A DNA stretch of 64,000 nt from CAWIJK01 sp963836375 (lineage in GTDB: Bacteria; Actinomycetota; Acidimicrobiia; Acidimicrobiales; RAAP-2), in contig CAWIJK010000001.1 of NCBI GenBank assembly GCA_963836375.1, positions 558,001 to 622,000 of the forward strand. The letters run 5' to 3'. Made by a program: the position numbers and the translations under genes. Shown piece by piece: positions 49,336-59,700 of the stretch. The notes beneath the pieces are model-generated. The model did no database searches. It saw only the letters and a list, made by a program, of their open reading frames with translations, and was not told the origin of the DNA. The stretch's first letter is position 1. Each line of letters opens with the position of its first letter.

Positions 49336-51291
49336 GTGGTGGCCCAGGGGACCCAGGGACCGGCCGGGCCGGTCGACGACGTCGAGGTCGAATGGCAGCT
49401 CGACGCCCTCGATCTGCGTCCGGTCGAACGATGGCTGGCGGCACTGCCCGGGCGCGCGCCCGACCAGATCCCCACCCTCACCGTGCTGGCCAAGCCGACC
49501 CGGCGCCTGGTCGACCGCTACCTCGACACCGAGGACTGGCGCGTGGGCCGGGCCGGGCTGGTGCTCCGCACCCGCCACCGCGGTCGACGCGACGAGGCGA
49601 CGCTAAAGGACACGGCGGCGGCGGCCACCAGTGGCCTGCGGCGACGACTCGAGGTGAGCGAAGCCCTGCCGACCGGCGGCATCGATGAGCTCGGCGACAG
49701 CGGCCCGGTCGGTCGCCGACTCGCCGCCCTGACCGGTCGTCGGACCCTCCGCTTGGTCGTCGAGGTCCGCACCCGGCGTCGACCGTTCGCGCTGCGGGTG
49801 GACACAGAAGAGGTCGGCGAGATCGCCCTGGACGAGACGACCATCGCCGTCGACGGTCAAGGACCGCCGGTCCGGTTGCGCAGGGTCGAGGTCGAGGTGG
49901 TCCCATCCTGGGTCGGACGGCTCGAACCGGTGGTCGACGAGCTGAGGGAGACCTGCGGCCTGCAGCCGGCCAAGCTCTCGAAATTCGAGGCGGGCCTGCT
50001 GGCCCTGGGCGAATCGGTGCCCGGACCGCCCGACCTCGGACCGACCTCGGTGGGGCCCGAATCGAGTCTCGGGGACCTGGCCTACGCCATGGTGCGGCGA
50101 CAGCTCGGGGTCCTGGTCGCCCGTGAGCCGGGGACCCGGCTGGGCGAGGACATCGAGGACCTCCACGACATGCGGGTGGCCACCCGGCGCCTGCGGGCCG
50201 CGCTCGACCTGTTCGCCGGCGTCCTCCCGGCGCGCGCCGCGGCGTTGCGCTCGGAGCTCTCCTGGATCGCCGGGGCGCTCGGCGCCGTGCGCGATCTCGA
50301 CGTGCAGCTCGAACGGATGGACGAGATGGAACAGTGGGTGGACCCGTGGGCCCACGGAGGTCCCGAGGAGCGGTCCCCCCTCTTCGAGCTGCGCCAGCTC
50401 CTCGAAGACGAGCGCCGCGCCGCCCGTCGGGTCCTCATCGACGCCCTGGACTCGGCCCGCTGGGACCGGCTGACCTCGGGCCTCGAGGCGATGGTCCGCC
50501 AGCCCCCGGCCCGCCGCTCGGCCCTCTACCGCTCCCCGGCGGTGGCCGAGGTCGTCGACCTGGTCGAGGGTCGACACCGGGCGGTGGACAAGGCGGCCCG
50601 GCGGGCGAAGCGCACCGGCGTGGCCGGCGACTTCCACCGTCTGCGGATCCGCTGCAAGCGGCTCCGCTATTCGCTCGAGTTCACCGCCGACCTCTACGAG
50701 GGGAGCACCGAGCGCTACACCCGGCGGCTGGCCCGAGTCCAGGACCGGCTGGGGCTGATGCAAGACGCCGAGGTCGCGACGAACCGGCTGCTCGCGCTGG
50801 CCCGCACCGGCCACGGCCTGCCGCCGACCACGGTGTTCGCCATGGGAGGGGTAGCCGAGCGCTACCGGACCGAGGCGGCCGGCCTGCTCGACGACATGGC
50901 CAAACGGTTGAAGGTCCTGGGCGGCGGCGAGTGGCGCTCGTTGGCGGCGCTGATGGAGGAGCGCCGGGACGAGGCCCGGCGTCGGATCCCCTCACTGCGC
51001 CTCGCCCCCGCCCCGCCCCCCGCACCGGGGGGCCCGGCCGCGCCGGGGCCGCCGGGGCCCTCGGAGCCGGTCGATGGCGCGCCGACGCCCGGGGCGTCCA
51101 AGCCCGCCGAGCTGGCCCGGCCCCCCGCGGCTACGGCCGCGCTGGCGGCGTGGCCGGATCCGGTCTGGGGCCCGCCGGGACCGACGCCGGGCCCGGACCC
51201 CCGGCCCGGCGAGGCCACGGGCAACGAGCGGCGAGTCGTGCCGCCCGAGTCGGGCGCCGGACCACCGCCCGCACCCGGCGAGGGCGGCTGA
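49336..51291 (+). CDS. CYTH and CHAD domain protein
   Basis: This is a 651-residue protein, start GTG 49336. A CYTH domain (triphosphate tunnel fold, about 12-210) shows VEVEWQLDALD, RYLDTEDWRVGRAGLVLRTR, ATLKDTAAA and FALRVDTEEVGEIALDET; the usual ExExK start is reduced to EVEWQ, so catalysis is uncertain. A CHAD domain follows (about 245-530), a helical bundle with conserved His (DLHDMRVATRRLRAAL and DFHRLRIRCKRLRYSLEF). CHAD binds polyphosphate granules. The last 120 residues are a Pro/Gly/Ala-rich disordered tail. Probably polyphosphate-associated in the cytoplasm. Confidence 0.92.
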   Translation: MVAQGTQGPAGPVDDVEVEWQLDALDLRPVERWLAALPGRAPDQIPTLTVLAKPTRRLVDRYLDTEDWRVGRAGLVLRTRHRGRRDEATLKDTAAAATSGLRRRLEVSEALPTGGIDELGDSGPVGRRLAALTGRRTLRLVVEVRTRRRPFALRVDTEEVGEIALDETTIAVDGQGPPVRLRRVEVEVVPSWVGRLEPVVDELRETCGLQPAKLSKFEAGLLALGESVPGPPDLGPTSVGPESSLGDLAYAMVRRQLGVLVAREPGTRLGEDIEDLHDMRVATRRLRAALDLFAGVLPARAAALRSELSWIAGALGAVRDLDVQLERMDEMEQWVDPWAHGGPEERSPLFELRQLLEDERRAARRVLIDALDSARWDRLTSGLEAMVRQPPARRSALYRSPAVAEVVDLVEGRHRAVDKAARRAKRTGVAGDFHRLRIRCKRLRYSLEFTADLYEGSTERYTRRLARVQDRLGLMQDAEVATNRLLALARTGHGLPPTTVFAMGGVAERYRTEAAGLLDDMAKRLKVLGGGEWRSLAALMEERRDEARRRIPSLRLAPAPPPAPGGPAAPGPPGPSEPVDGAPTPGASKPAELARPPAATAALAAWPDPVWGPPGPTPGPDPRPGEATGNERRVVPPESGAGPPPAPGEGG

Positions 51292-51292
51292 C

Positions 51293-51658
51293 TCAGGCCA
51301 GGGGCCACTCGCCCGCTCCGCCGATCACGAGGCGCGGTTCTTCGGTCACCACGAACTCGAGCCGGTCGACGTCGAGGAAGGTCACGATGTCGGCCCACAC
51401 CGAGGCGAAGTCGTCCTCGGCCATATGGGCCCGGTACTCGTCCATCGAGTCGAACCACTGCACCGTGACCCCGTCGTAGCCAGGATCGTCGTCACCCGAG
51501 TAGTCCGACATCGGCCTCGGATGCTGCTCGTAGCGCACAACGTGGCTCCCGCTGCGGGTCGTGGCGATGAGCGGCCCGTGGACCAGGCGCCAGTGTTCGT
51601 GGAACTCGGCCGGGCTCATGCCGGCCTTGCGGCGGACCAAACAGGTGAGACGCACCAT
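51293..51658 (-). CDS. EthD-domain dimeric alpha/beta-barrel protein
   Basis: This is a 121-residue protein, ATG 51658 after GAAGGAGGG. The EthD/ferredoxin-like barrel is evident: VRLTCLVRRKAGMSPAEFHEHWRLVHGPLI, with the HG-P pattern, ARTRSG strand, and MDEYRAHMAEDDFASVWADIVTFLD. EthD-type barrels cover ether-degradation helper proteins, polyketide-cyclising and monooxygenase-like enzymes. The start codon overlaps the stop of the preceding methyltransferase gene by one base (TGATG), so they are co-translated. It ends 2 bases from the CYTH-CHAD stop (convergent). Confidence 0.87.
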   Translation of the reverse strand: MVRLTCLVRRKAGMSPAEFHEHWRLVHGPLIATTRSGSHVVRYEQHPRPMSDYSGDDDPGYDGVTVQWFDSMDEYRAHMAEDDFASVWADIVTFLDVDRLEFVVTEEPRLVIGGAGEWPLA

Positions 51659-52482
51659 CAGGTTCCCTCCTTCCCGGCACCATCGTGCCCCCCGGAGCGT
51701 CCGGTCGCACCCCCGCCGACCCGTGCCGCCAGCACGTCGGTCAGATAGGGAACGACGATCGGCTCGGCCAGGCCGGCGGAGAAGTCGCGCACCTCGCCCA
51801 AGATCCGTGCCCGCGCGTCGTCGGCCAGGACGTTCACGTAGCTGCGCGAGGACACCAGGTCGACCAGCCCGGCCCGGTCGACGCTCACCGCGGCGGTGAA
51901 GCGGTGGTGCTCGAAGGGCCCGAGGGGCGCCGGCGGCCGGTCCGCCACCAGCTCGGCCGGGGTGGCGCCGGGCGCCCGGCCCGCGGCGGCCATGATCCGC
52001 CCGAGGTCGGCCACCCAGGGGACCGACTCGTCCCGGACGTTCCAGACCAAGGCGACCACCCCGCCGGTGCGCAGGACCCGGGCCATCTCGGCCAGGGCGA
52101 CCTCGGCGTCGAACCAGTGGAAGGCCTGGGCCACGGTGACCAGGTCCACCGAGCCGGCGGCCAGCGGGATCGCCTCGGCCGCGCCGGCAACCACCTTTGC
52201 CGTGGGCACCACCCGGCGGCACACCGCCCGCATGTCGGCGGAGGGCTCGACGGCCACGCAGGCGGCGCCGGTGGCCAGCAGCTGGCGGGTGAGCTTGCCG
52301 GTGCCGGCGGCGAGGTCGAGCACCGTCCGACCCTCGCCGAGCCCGGCCAACTCGGCCAGGAACGACACCGCGGCGGGCGGATAGGCCGGGCGGGACCGCT
52401 CGTAGACCTCCGAGCGCCGGCCGAAGCCCTCGGCGGCGAGTGCCGCCCGGTCGGCGCGGTCGCCGGACGAGGGCGCGCTCAT
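51658..52482 (-). CDS. Class I SAM-dependent methyltransferase
   Basis: This is a 274-residue methyltransferase. Motif I is VLDLAAGTGKLTRQL, the ribose-binding acid follows in VAVEPSADMRAVC, motif II is GAAEAIPLAAGSVDLVTVAQAFHWFD, and motif III ends LRTGGVVALVWNVRD. The QAFHWFD pattern marks the trans-aconitate/UbiE-like small-molecule methyltransferases of actinobacteria. Substrate unknown. It is coupled to the EthD gene downstream, so the two probably act in one small pathway (modification of an aromatic or polyketide-like compound would be a guess). Confidence 0.9.
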   Translation of the reverse strand: MSAPSSGDRADRAALAAEGFGRRSEVYERSRPAYPPAAVSFLAELAGLGEGRTVLDLAAGTGKLTRQLLATGAACVAVEPSADMRAVCRRVVPTAKVVAGAAEAIPLAAGSVDLVTVAQAFHWFDAEVALAEMARVLRTGGVVALVWNVRDESVPWVADLGRIMAAAGRAPGATPAELVADRPPAPLGPFEHHRFTAAVSVDRAGLVDLVSSRSYVNVLADDARARILGEVRDFSAGLAEPIVVPYLTDVLAARVGGGATGRSGGHDGAGKEGT

Positions 52483-52760
52483 GGCCGCATCCTACGGATC
52501 GGCCCGGGCCCGGCCGGACCTGTCGGCCGACGCCACTCGCGACCCACGCGGGCCGCCGGGTCACCCGGACCGCACCGACCGGCGTGGTGACGGTCGTCGG
52601 GCCGCCGGCGCCGAGCGGGAGGGCGGAGGGCACGGCGGGCGGGTGGGACGAGCGGCCCGGCCCTTGTGGGCGGGGCCGGGGGCCCTCGCTCCCCCGACCG
52701 CCTGGGACCCAGGACCGTGGCGCGTCGGGTCCTGGGGACGGCCGTTTACAGTCTCGGGCC

Positions 52761-53545
52761 ATGCACGGCGTTCTGCTCCTCGGCGCCGTCCACCTCACCA
52801 CCGGCAAGGATCTCCTGCTGGTGGTGGCCGGGTTGGGGGCGGGCATCTTCAACGGCGTCGCCGGCGGAGGCACCTTGGTGTCGTTCCCGATGCTGTTGGC
52901 CCTCGGCTTCCCCGCCCTCGACGCCAACATCACCAGCACCGTGGGGATCTGGCCGGGGTATCTGAGCGCGGTGGCCGGCTTCCGGACCGAGATCGCCGAC
53001 CAGGGGGACCGAGTCCGGCTGCTGGCCCCGGTGGCCGCGCTGGGCGCGGTGGGGGGGCGGTGCTCCTGCTCACCACCTCGCCGGCGGCCTTCGACCGCCT
53101 CGCCCCCTGGCTCGTCCTGTTCGCCGCCGCCCTCTTCGCCGTCCAACCGCTTCTCGTGCGCGCGCTCGGGGGCGTGCCCCACGACCACCCGACCCGCCGG
53201 CTGCTCCTGGTCGCCGGGACCTTCGTCACCTCGATCTACGGCGGCTACTTCGGGGCCGGGATGGGGGTCATGCTGCTCGCCGTGTTGGGCCTGGCCCTCC
53301 CCGACACCATCACCCGGACGAGCGGGATGCGCACCGTCTTGTCGGTGCTCGTCAATGGGGTGGCTGCCGTCATCTTCGTCATCCACTTCGCCCTGGTCTG
53401 GGTGGCCGTCGCCATGCTGGCCGCCGGCAGCCTGGTCGGCGGCTGGATCGGAGCCCGGGTCGCCGTCCGGCTGCCCGCGGGGGCGCTGCGGGTGGTGGTC
53501 GTGGTGATCGGGGTGGGCACCGCGGTGCGCCTGCTCGTCGGCTGA
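52761..53545 (+). pseudogene. TauE/SafE-family sulfite/anion exporter, frameshifted in a G run
   Basis: From ATG 52761 the frame reads a TauE/SafE N-terminal half (GKDLLLVVAGLGAGIFNGVAGGGTLVSFPMLLALGFPALDANITSTVGIWPGYLSAV) up to GAVGG at about 53055. The homology continues in another frame: AVLLLTTSPAAFDRLAPWLVLFAAALFAVQPLLVRAL, TFVTSIYGGYFGAGMGVMLLAVLGL, ending at 53545. The break is at a run of seven G (53051-53057); eight would restore a protein of about 261 residues with about eight membrane helices. Either sequencing error, phase variation or true loss. The family exports sulfite or organosulfonates. Confidence 0.75.
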
Positions 53546-53613
53546 CGCCTGGAACCCCGGGCTCTCTGCCCTGGACCCTGGGTGCTGGGCCCAATTGCTG
53601 GGACCAATTCCCG

Positions 53614-54183
53614 ATGAAGGCGCTAAGGTTTCTGCAGTACCACCCGGCCCGACCCCGGAGGCCCGCCGTGCGAGGACGACTGCGACAGCTCTTCAGCTTC
53701 CCCAACCCGGTGAACGAGGTGGCGGCGCGCACGGTCGCCGCCGGCGTGGTCGTCATGGCGGTGGCGGCCGTGGCCTTCGCCCAGCCCTGGCTGCTGGTCC
53801 CCCTCGCCTACGGCTTCTGGGCCCGGGTCCTGACCGGGCCCAGCCTGAGCCCGCTCGGCCAGCTGGCGACCCGGGTGGTGGCCCCCAACCTGGGCGTCGA
53901 GCCCCGCCCGGTGCCCGGGCCGCCCAAGCGTTTCGCCCAGGGGATCGGCACGTTCGTGTCCAGCGCGGCGATCTGCGTGTGGGTCAGCGCCGGCTGGGGG
54001 TGGGCCGTCTGGCTGGTGGGCCTGCTGGCGGTGGCGGCCTTCTTGGAGGCGGCCTTCGGCCTGTGCCTCGGGTGCGCGATCTTCGCCCGCCTGATGCGGG
54101 CCGGCCTCATCCCGACGTCGGTGTGCGAGGAGTGCGCCGACGTGACCGGCCGCCACCCCGAGCTGGCCCGGGCCGGGCGCTGA
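53614..54183 (+). CDS. DUF4395 membrane protein
   Basis: This is a 189-residue protein from ATG 53614; a GTG at 53668 (VRGRLRQLFSFPNPVNE) is also plausible and matches the family's start better. DUF4395 features are present: NPVNEVAARTVA at the beginning, four hydrophobic segments (AAGVVVMAVAAVAFAQPWLLVPLA, SAAICVWVSAGWGWAVWLVGLLAVAAFLEAAF) and the late cysteine cluster LCLGCAIF and VCEECADV. In many actinobacteria DUF4395 stands next to thioredoxin or sulfurtransferase genes, and the cysteines suggest redox or sulfur relay. The TauE gene just upstream would fit a sulfur theme. Confidence 0.85.
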   Translation: MKALRFLQYHPARPRRPAVRGRLRQLFSFPNPVNEVAARTVAAGVVVMAVAAVAFAQPWLLVPLAYGFWARVLTGPSLSPLGQLATRVVAPNLGVEPRPVPGPPKRFAQGIGTFVSSAAICVWVSAGWGWAVWLVGLLAVAAFLEAAFGLCLGCAIFARLMRAGLIPTSVCEECADVTGRHPELARAGR

Positions 54184-54235
54184 GCCGGGACCGCCCGGGA
54201 CCGCCCGGCCGGGGCGGCCCGGGGCCCGGTCGGGG

Positions 54236-55891
54236 TCAGGCCCCGAGCACCGGGTAGCGCCCGACCGCCGCCTGGCCCAGCCACCGGTCGAGGGACCGGC
54301 CGGCCCGCTCGGCCTCGTCCATCGACACCGCCTCCAGGCGCACCCGGTCGCCGGGCCGGCACTGCCCGAGGACCCCCCGGTCGGCCCGGATCACCACCGC
54401 CAGGACCGGGTACCCGCCCAAGGTGGCGTGGTCGGGGCCGAGCACGACGGGGTTCGCGTCGGGGGGAACCTGCACGGCGCCGGTCACCATCCCCACACTC
54501 TCGAGCTCACCGGGCCTCCGGCCGAGGTCGGCGGGGACGCCCAGCGCCCGCAGCCGCAGGCCCACCCGGTCACTGGCCTCGTCGACCACGTAGTCGCGCT
54601 CGACGAGCCGGGCGAGGGCGTCGGCACCGAACCACTCGCGGTGGGGCCCCGCCACCACCCGGAGGCTCCGGGGAGCCCCGGCCGGGGCCCCGGGCACCAG
54701 GTGGTCGGCCAGGCCGGCCCGGTGGCGCTCGGACCCGAGCCCCAGTTCGTCGCCGGCCCGCACCGGACCCGGGCCGGTCCACGACAAGGTGTCGGTGGCC
54801 CGGCTGCCCATCACCGCCGGGACGACCAGGCCGCCCGAGACCGCCACGGCGGCCCGCAGGCCGGCGCGCACCGCGCCCACGGCCAGTCGCTGGCCGGCGC
54901 GCACCGGGAACACCCTGCCCGCACCCACCTCGTGGCCGTCGAGGTGCAGCACCGGGTCGGCACCGACCACGGCCACGTGCAGGTCGGAGCGGGCCAGGAG
55001 GGTCGGACCCCGCGCCGTGACCTCGAGCGCGGTCGCCGCCGGGTCGTTGCCGACCAGGCGGTTGGCCAGCTGGTGGGCGGTCGGGTCGGCCGGGCCGCCG
55101 ACCGGCACCCCGAGGTGGGCCGCCCCCACCCGGCCCCGGTCCTGGGCCAGGGTCAGAAGCCCGGGCTCCTCCACGCTGAAGGCCACCGGGGCACCGGGGG
55201 CGACCGACCAGGGGGCCCGGCGGCGGCCGGGGCGGGCGGGGGCGGGGGCCCGTTCGGGGGCCCGGGGCACGAACCGGACGGTGTCGCCGGGCGCCAACCT
55301 GGCGTAGGGGGGGGCTGCGGGGTCGAACAGGGTGAGCGCGCTGCGCCCGACCAGGTGCCAGCCGCCGGGGGTCGCCTGGGGGTACACGGCGGCGAACCCC
55401 GCCGCCAGGGCCACCGAGCCGGGGGGCACTGTCGGTCTCGGGGTGGCCCGGCGGCCGAGCGAGTCGAGGGGGGCCGGCAGCCCGGCCAGGTAGGCGAAGC
55501 CGGGCGAGAAGCCCAAGGTGGCCACCACCAGGGTCGCCGCCGCCAGGGTCTCGACGACCTCTTCGACCCGGGCCCCCACGGCGTCGGCCACCTCGGGGAG
55601 GTCCGCACCGTCGAAGACCGTCGGGACGTCGTGGCGGCGCCCGGCCGGGGCCGGCAGCGACGCCGGGTCGAGCGCACCGAGGCGCTCGGCCAGGTCGCCT
55701 GGGTCGGCCAGGGCCGGTTCGACCACGACGAGCACCGAGCGCAGCGCGGGCACGACGTCGACGACGCCGGGCACCGCCTGGCGGACCACCTCGGCGGCCA
55801 CCCGGGCCGCCGCCGGCGCCGAGTCCACCGGGACCAACAGCGCGCTGTCACCGAAGCGGACGACCGGCCCGCCGCCGGGCGCGGGGGTCAT
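54236..55891 (-). CDS. 5-oxoprolinase subunits B and C fused (PxpB-PxpC)
   Basis: This is a 551-residue fusion, ATG 55891. Residues 1-225 or so are PxpB (KipI-like): VVRFGDSALLVPVD, LRSVLVVVEPALADP, FSPGFAYLAGLPAPL, ALAAGFAAVYPQATPGGWHLVGRS. Residues of about 255-551 are PxpC (KipA-like, biotin-dependent-carboxyltransferase fold): LTLAQDRGRVGAAHLGVPVGGPADP, AVAVSGGLVVPAVMGSRATDTLS, GHPHREWF-like and MVTGAVQVPPDANPVVLGPDHATLGGYPVLA. With PxpA it forms the ATP-dependent enzyme that opens 5-oxoproline to glutamate. Fusion of B and C is known in other bacteria. It overlaps pxpA by ATGA. Confidence 0.93.
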   Translation of the reverse strand: MTPAPGGGPVVRFGDSALLVPVDSAPAAARVAAEVVRQAVPGVVDVVPALRSVLVVVEPALADPGDLAERLGALDPASLPAPAGRRHDVPTVFDGADLPEVADAVGARVEEVVETLAAATLVVATLGFSPGFAYLAGLPAPLDSLGRRATPRPTVPPGSVALAAGFAAVYPQATPGGWHLVGRSALTLFDPAAPPYARLAPGDTVRFVPRAPERAPAPARPGRRRAPWSVAPGAPVAFSVEEPGLLTLAQDRGRVGAAHLGVPVGGPADPTAHQLANRLVGNDPAATALEVTARGPTLLARSDLHVAVVGADPVLHLDGHEVGAGRVFPVRAGQRLAVGAVRAGLRAAVAVSGGLVVPAVMGSRATDTLSWTGPGPVRAGDELGLGSERHRAGLADHLVPGAPAGAPRSLRVVAGPHREWFGADALARLVERDYVVDEASDRVGLRLRALGVPADLGRRPGELESVGMVTGAVQVPPDANPVVLGPDHATLGGYPVLAVVIRADRGVLGQCRPGDRVRLEAVSMDEAERAGRSLDRWLGQAAVGRYPVLGA

Positions 55892-56655
55892 CGGGCGAAC
55901 GGGCGGACCTCGACGCCCGCCGTCGCCAACGCCCGGCGCACGGCCAGGCCGATGGCCTGGGACCCGGGGGTGTCGCCATGCAGGCACAGGGTGTCGCAGC
56001 GCAGTTCGACGACGCTGCCGTCGACGGCGGTGAGCGGGCCGCCGGTGGCCAGGGCCACCGCCCGGGCGGCGGCCACCGCGGGGTCGTGCACCACCGAACC
56101 CGGGTCGCCGCGCCGGGCGAGGGTCCCGTCGGCGAGGTACCCGCGGTCACAGAAGCCCTCGGCGGCCACGGCCACCCCGGCGTCGGCCGCCACGGCCAGG
56201 GCCGCGCTGGCCGCGGGGAGCACCAGCACCAGCGCCTCCCCGGCGTCGCGGACCGCACCGGCCACGGCGGCCGCCGTGGCCTCGTCGGCGGCCACCGCGC
56301 TGTAGAGCGCGCCGTGGGGCTTGACCGAGCGCACCGTCGCCCCGGCCCGGCGGGCGATGCCCTGGAGGGCGCCGATCTGGTAGGCCACGTCCTCGGCCAC
56401 CGCCGCCGGCGGGCGCTCGAGCGGGCGGCGCCCGAAGCCCGCCCGGTCGGGGTAGGAGGGGTGGGCCCCGACGACCACGCCGGCCCCGAGGGCGGCCCGC
56501 ACGGTGCGGCCCATGACCGCGGGGCCCCCGGCGTGGAAGCCGCAGGCGATGTGCGCGCTCGTGACCACGGCCAAGAGGGCCTCGTCGTTGCCGTCGGACC
56601 CCGCCCCCTCGCCCAGATCGGCGTTGAGGTCGATGGACGCCGATCGCCTGCTCAC
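55888..56655 (-). CDS. pxpA: 5-oxoprolinase subunit A (LamB/YcsF family)
   Basis: This is a 255-residue protein, GTG 56655 (VSRRSASIDLNADLGEGAG). The family signature runs through: IDLNADLGEG, TSAHIACGFHAGGPAVM, GAHPSYPDRAGFGRRPLE, VRSVKPHGALYSAV, EGFCDRGYLADGTLARRGDPGSVV, LCLHGDTPGS. The His/Asp residues in GFHAG and HGDTPG are the conserved set. It binds 5-oxoproline in the PxpABC complex. The start overlaps nothing upstream but follows the helicase stop (56714) by 58 bases, and its stop overlaps pxpBC by 4 bases. Confidence 0.95.
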   Translation of the reverse strand: MSRRSASIDLNADLGEGAGSDGNDEALLAVVTSAHIACGFHAGGPAVMGRTVRAALGAGVVVGAHPSYPDRAGFGRRPLERPPAAVAEDVAYQIGALQGIARRAGATVRSVKPHGALYSAVAADEATAAAVAGAVRDAGEALVLVLPAASAALAVAADAGVAVAAEGFCDRGYLADGTLARRGDPGSVVHDPAVAAARAVALATGGPLTAVDGSVVELRCDTLCLHGDTPGSQAIGLAVRRALATAGVEVRPFAR

Positions 56656-56713
56656 CGCCCAAGTATCCCAGCCGCCCGCCGCCCGGCCCCGCCGGCCCCG
56701 GCCCCCCGGGGGG

Positions 56714-59700
56714 TCAGCCCGCCTCGGGCACCACCAGGCCGTCGCGGTAGACGACGCGTCGGTGACGTAGGGCGGGGACCCGCGGCCCGGGGAGGACGAT
56801 CCCGGTGAGGTTGAGGGGGTCGGCGGCGGCCACCGCCACCTCGGCGCCGTCGGCGCCGGCCCGGCGGACCTCGGCCAGCAGGTCGGCCGCCTCGGGCGTG
56901 GCGTACTGCTCGCCGGACAGTCCGGCGACGAAGCGACCCCCGAGGGCGAGGCCCCGGGCCTCGAAGCGGCGCAGGGCCCGGACGACCTCGCGCCAGGGCA
57001 CCCGAAACGACTCGCGGCGCCACAGTTCCCAGGCCACGATCCCCCAGCGGGCCAGCAGCTGGCCGGCGACCGCCTCGGCCAGCTCCTCGACGTCGTGGGC
57101 CCCGTCCGCCGGGCCGCCCGAGGGGGTGGTCGGCTCGGGCAGGACCGACCAGCGGCCCTCCCCGCCCCCGCTCCCGACGGCCCCCCGCCGGCGGCCGAGG
57201 CCGACCGGCCCGCCGGCCCGGGGCCGCTGGCGGGCCCGCCACCGGCCACGGGCCGAGAGCAGTGAGCGGACAGCCGAGAACGCGTCGGCGGTGACCACGC
57301 CCCGGGCCACCAGGTCCCACAGCCCCTCGTCCACCTCGACCGGCAGGCGGCCCGACGCCGGGCCGAGCTCGGCCCGGAAGCACGCGCCGCGCGCCGAGAG
57401 GACGCCCAACACGTCGGCGGCGGCGCCGGCGCCCGGGGGCTCGGGCCGCTCCCCGGCCCGCACCGCGCCGAGCAGCCACCCGAGGTCGGGGCGCAGGGCC
57501 AGCGACAGCGGGGTGGCCGGCGAGGGGGGCGTCGACCCCCGGCGGGCGGCGGCCGGTTCGCGCTCGGGCCGGGGGGTGAGCCGGCCCCAGGCCACCTCAC
57601 CGGACAGGCAGAGCTCGTCGAGCCAGCGCGGGTCGTAGTCGGCGACCCGGGCCCCGAGCACCTGGCCCTCCCAGTCTCCGGCCGGCACCTCGATGCCCTG
57701 GAGCTGTTCGACCACGGCCAAGAGGCCCGTCCGGCCCTCGAGGCGGTGGCCGGGGGCCACGTGCTGCCAGCGGGCCACGAAGCGGACCAGGTCGGCCAGG
57801 CTGGCCGGCTCGACGTGGCGGCGCCGGCGCGACCGGCTGGCGGCGTGCAGGCGGACCAGCAGGTGCCGGGCGCACCACCGCCCGTCGGGGAGCTCGATGG
57901 CCGAGCCCTCGGCCTCGAGGCGCGCCAGGCCCGTGCGGGCCCGGGCCATGCTCAGCGGGGCGCCGGCCGGGGCGCCAGCGGGCAGCGGGTCGGTGGCCAC
58001 CAGGGCCTCCACCGACACCGGCCCGGCCACCTCGAGGTGCCCGCGCACGCAGTCGGCCGACGCCTCGTCGTCGTCGGCCAGGGTCCGGGCCGCGCCCAGC
58101 CGCTCGGTCGGCACCCAGGCGCCGCCGACCTCGGCCGCCCGGCCGTCGGCCACCAGATCGGCGAACCACCCGGCCCAGGCGTCGACCGGCCGGCAGGCGA
58201 CGAGCGACAGGAGGAGGTCGTGCAGCTCGTCGGGGTCGCGGGGCCGGGGGCGCACCTGGTCGAGCACCTCGGCCACCGCCGGGCCGTCGAGCGGGCCCAG
58301 CTCGTCGGCCGGCACCGGCAGGCCGCCGGGTCCGGTCGGCCCGAGGCCCCGACGCAACGGGACCGCCCGCGAGCGGCGCTCCTCGAGCGGGGCCCCGTCC
58401 AAGAAGGTGTAGGGCCGGCCGGTCAGGATCCCGTGGGCGAGGGGCGAGGCCTCGGGCGACTCGACGACGTGCACCCGGACCCGGCCCGCCTCGACGGCGG
58501 CCAGCAGGTCGACCAGGCCCGGCGCGTCGAGGGCCTCGGTCAGGCAGTCGGCGACCGTCTGGCGCACCAGCACGTGGCCGGGGACCGGGATCGGACCGGG
58601 GGCGGCGTTCTCCTGGCAGGCGGCCAGCTGGGGCCACGCCGCGGCCAAAAGGTCGTCGGCGTCCATGCGCTGGAGGTGGATCGGGCGCCGCTGGCCTCCC
58701 CGCGAGCGGGGCACCAAGAGGGCCCGGTTGCAGTTCCAGCGCCAGCGGGCGGCCAGCATGGGGTGGGTGAGCACCGCCTGGGTCAGCACCTCGGTGGCGG
58801 TGGTGCTCCGCAGCATGCGGGGGACCTGGGTGAGCGGGAAGCTGTGCTGGGGGCCGAGCGACAGCACCACGGTGTCGTCGTCGGCCGCCGCCTGCAGCTC
58901 GAAGTCGAACGAGACGCAGAACCGCTTGCGCAGGGCCAGTCCGAGGGCCCGGTTGACCCGCCCGCCGAAGGGGGCGTGCACGATCAGCTGGGTGCCCTCG
59001 GTCTCGTCGAAGCAGCGCTCGATGACGATGTCCTCGCAGCTGGGCAGGATGCCGAGCGCCGCCCGCCCGGCGGCCAGGTAGGCCACCACCTGGTCGGCCA
59101 CCTCGGCCGACACCCCGGCCCGCCGCGACACCAGGGCCCGGGCGCCGGCGCCGTCGCCGGCGGCCAGCAGCGGGTCGAGCGCGGCGCGCAGGGCGCCCAC
59201 CTCCTCTGAGAGCTCTTTGGTGCGCGACGGGGCCTCACCGATCCAGAACGGGACGGTCGGCGAGGTGTCGCCGGCGTCGGTGACCCGCACGGTCCCCACC
59301 TCGACCTGGCGGACCCGCCACGAATGGGTGCCGAGGAGGAAGACGTCACCGATGTTGGCCTCCACCGCGAAGTCCTCGTGCACCGATCCCACCGTCACAC
59401 CGTCGGGATCGAGCACGACCCGGTAGTCCCCGGTCTCGGGGATCGCCCCGCCGCTCGTGAGCGCGGCCAGCCGGGCGCCCCGGCGGGGCCGCAGCCGGCC
59501 GTTGACCCCGTCGCGGTGCAGGTAGGCCCCGCGCCGGCCCCGGCCGGTCGTGATGCCCCACGAGACGAGCTCGACCACCTCGTCGAACGTCTCGCGGTCG
59601 AGCGACGCGAAGGGGGCGGCCCGGCGGACCAGCGCGTAGAGCCCGTCCTCGTCCCACTCCTCGGCCGCCGCCACCTCGGCCACCAGTTGCTGGGCCAGGA

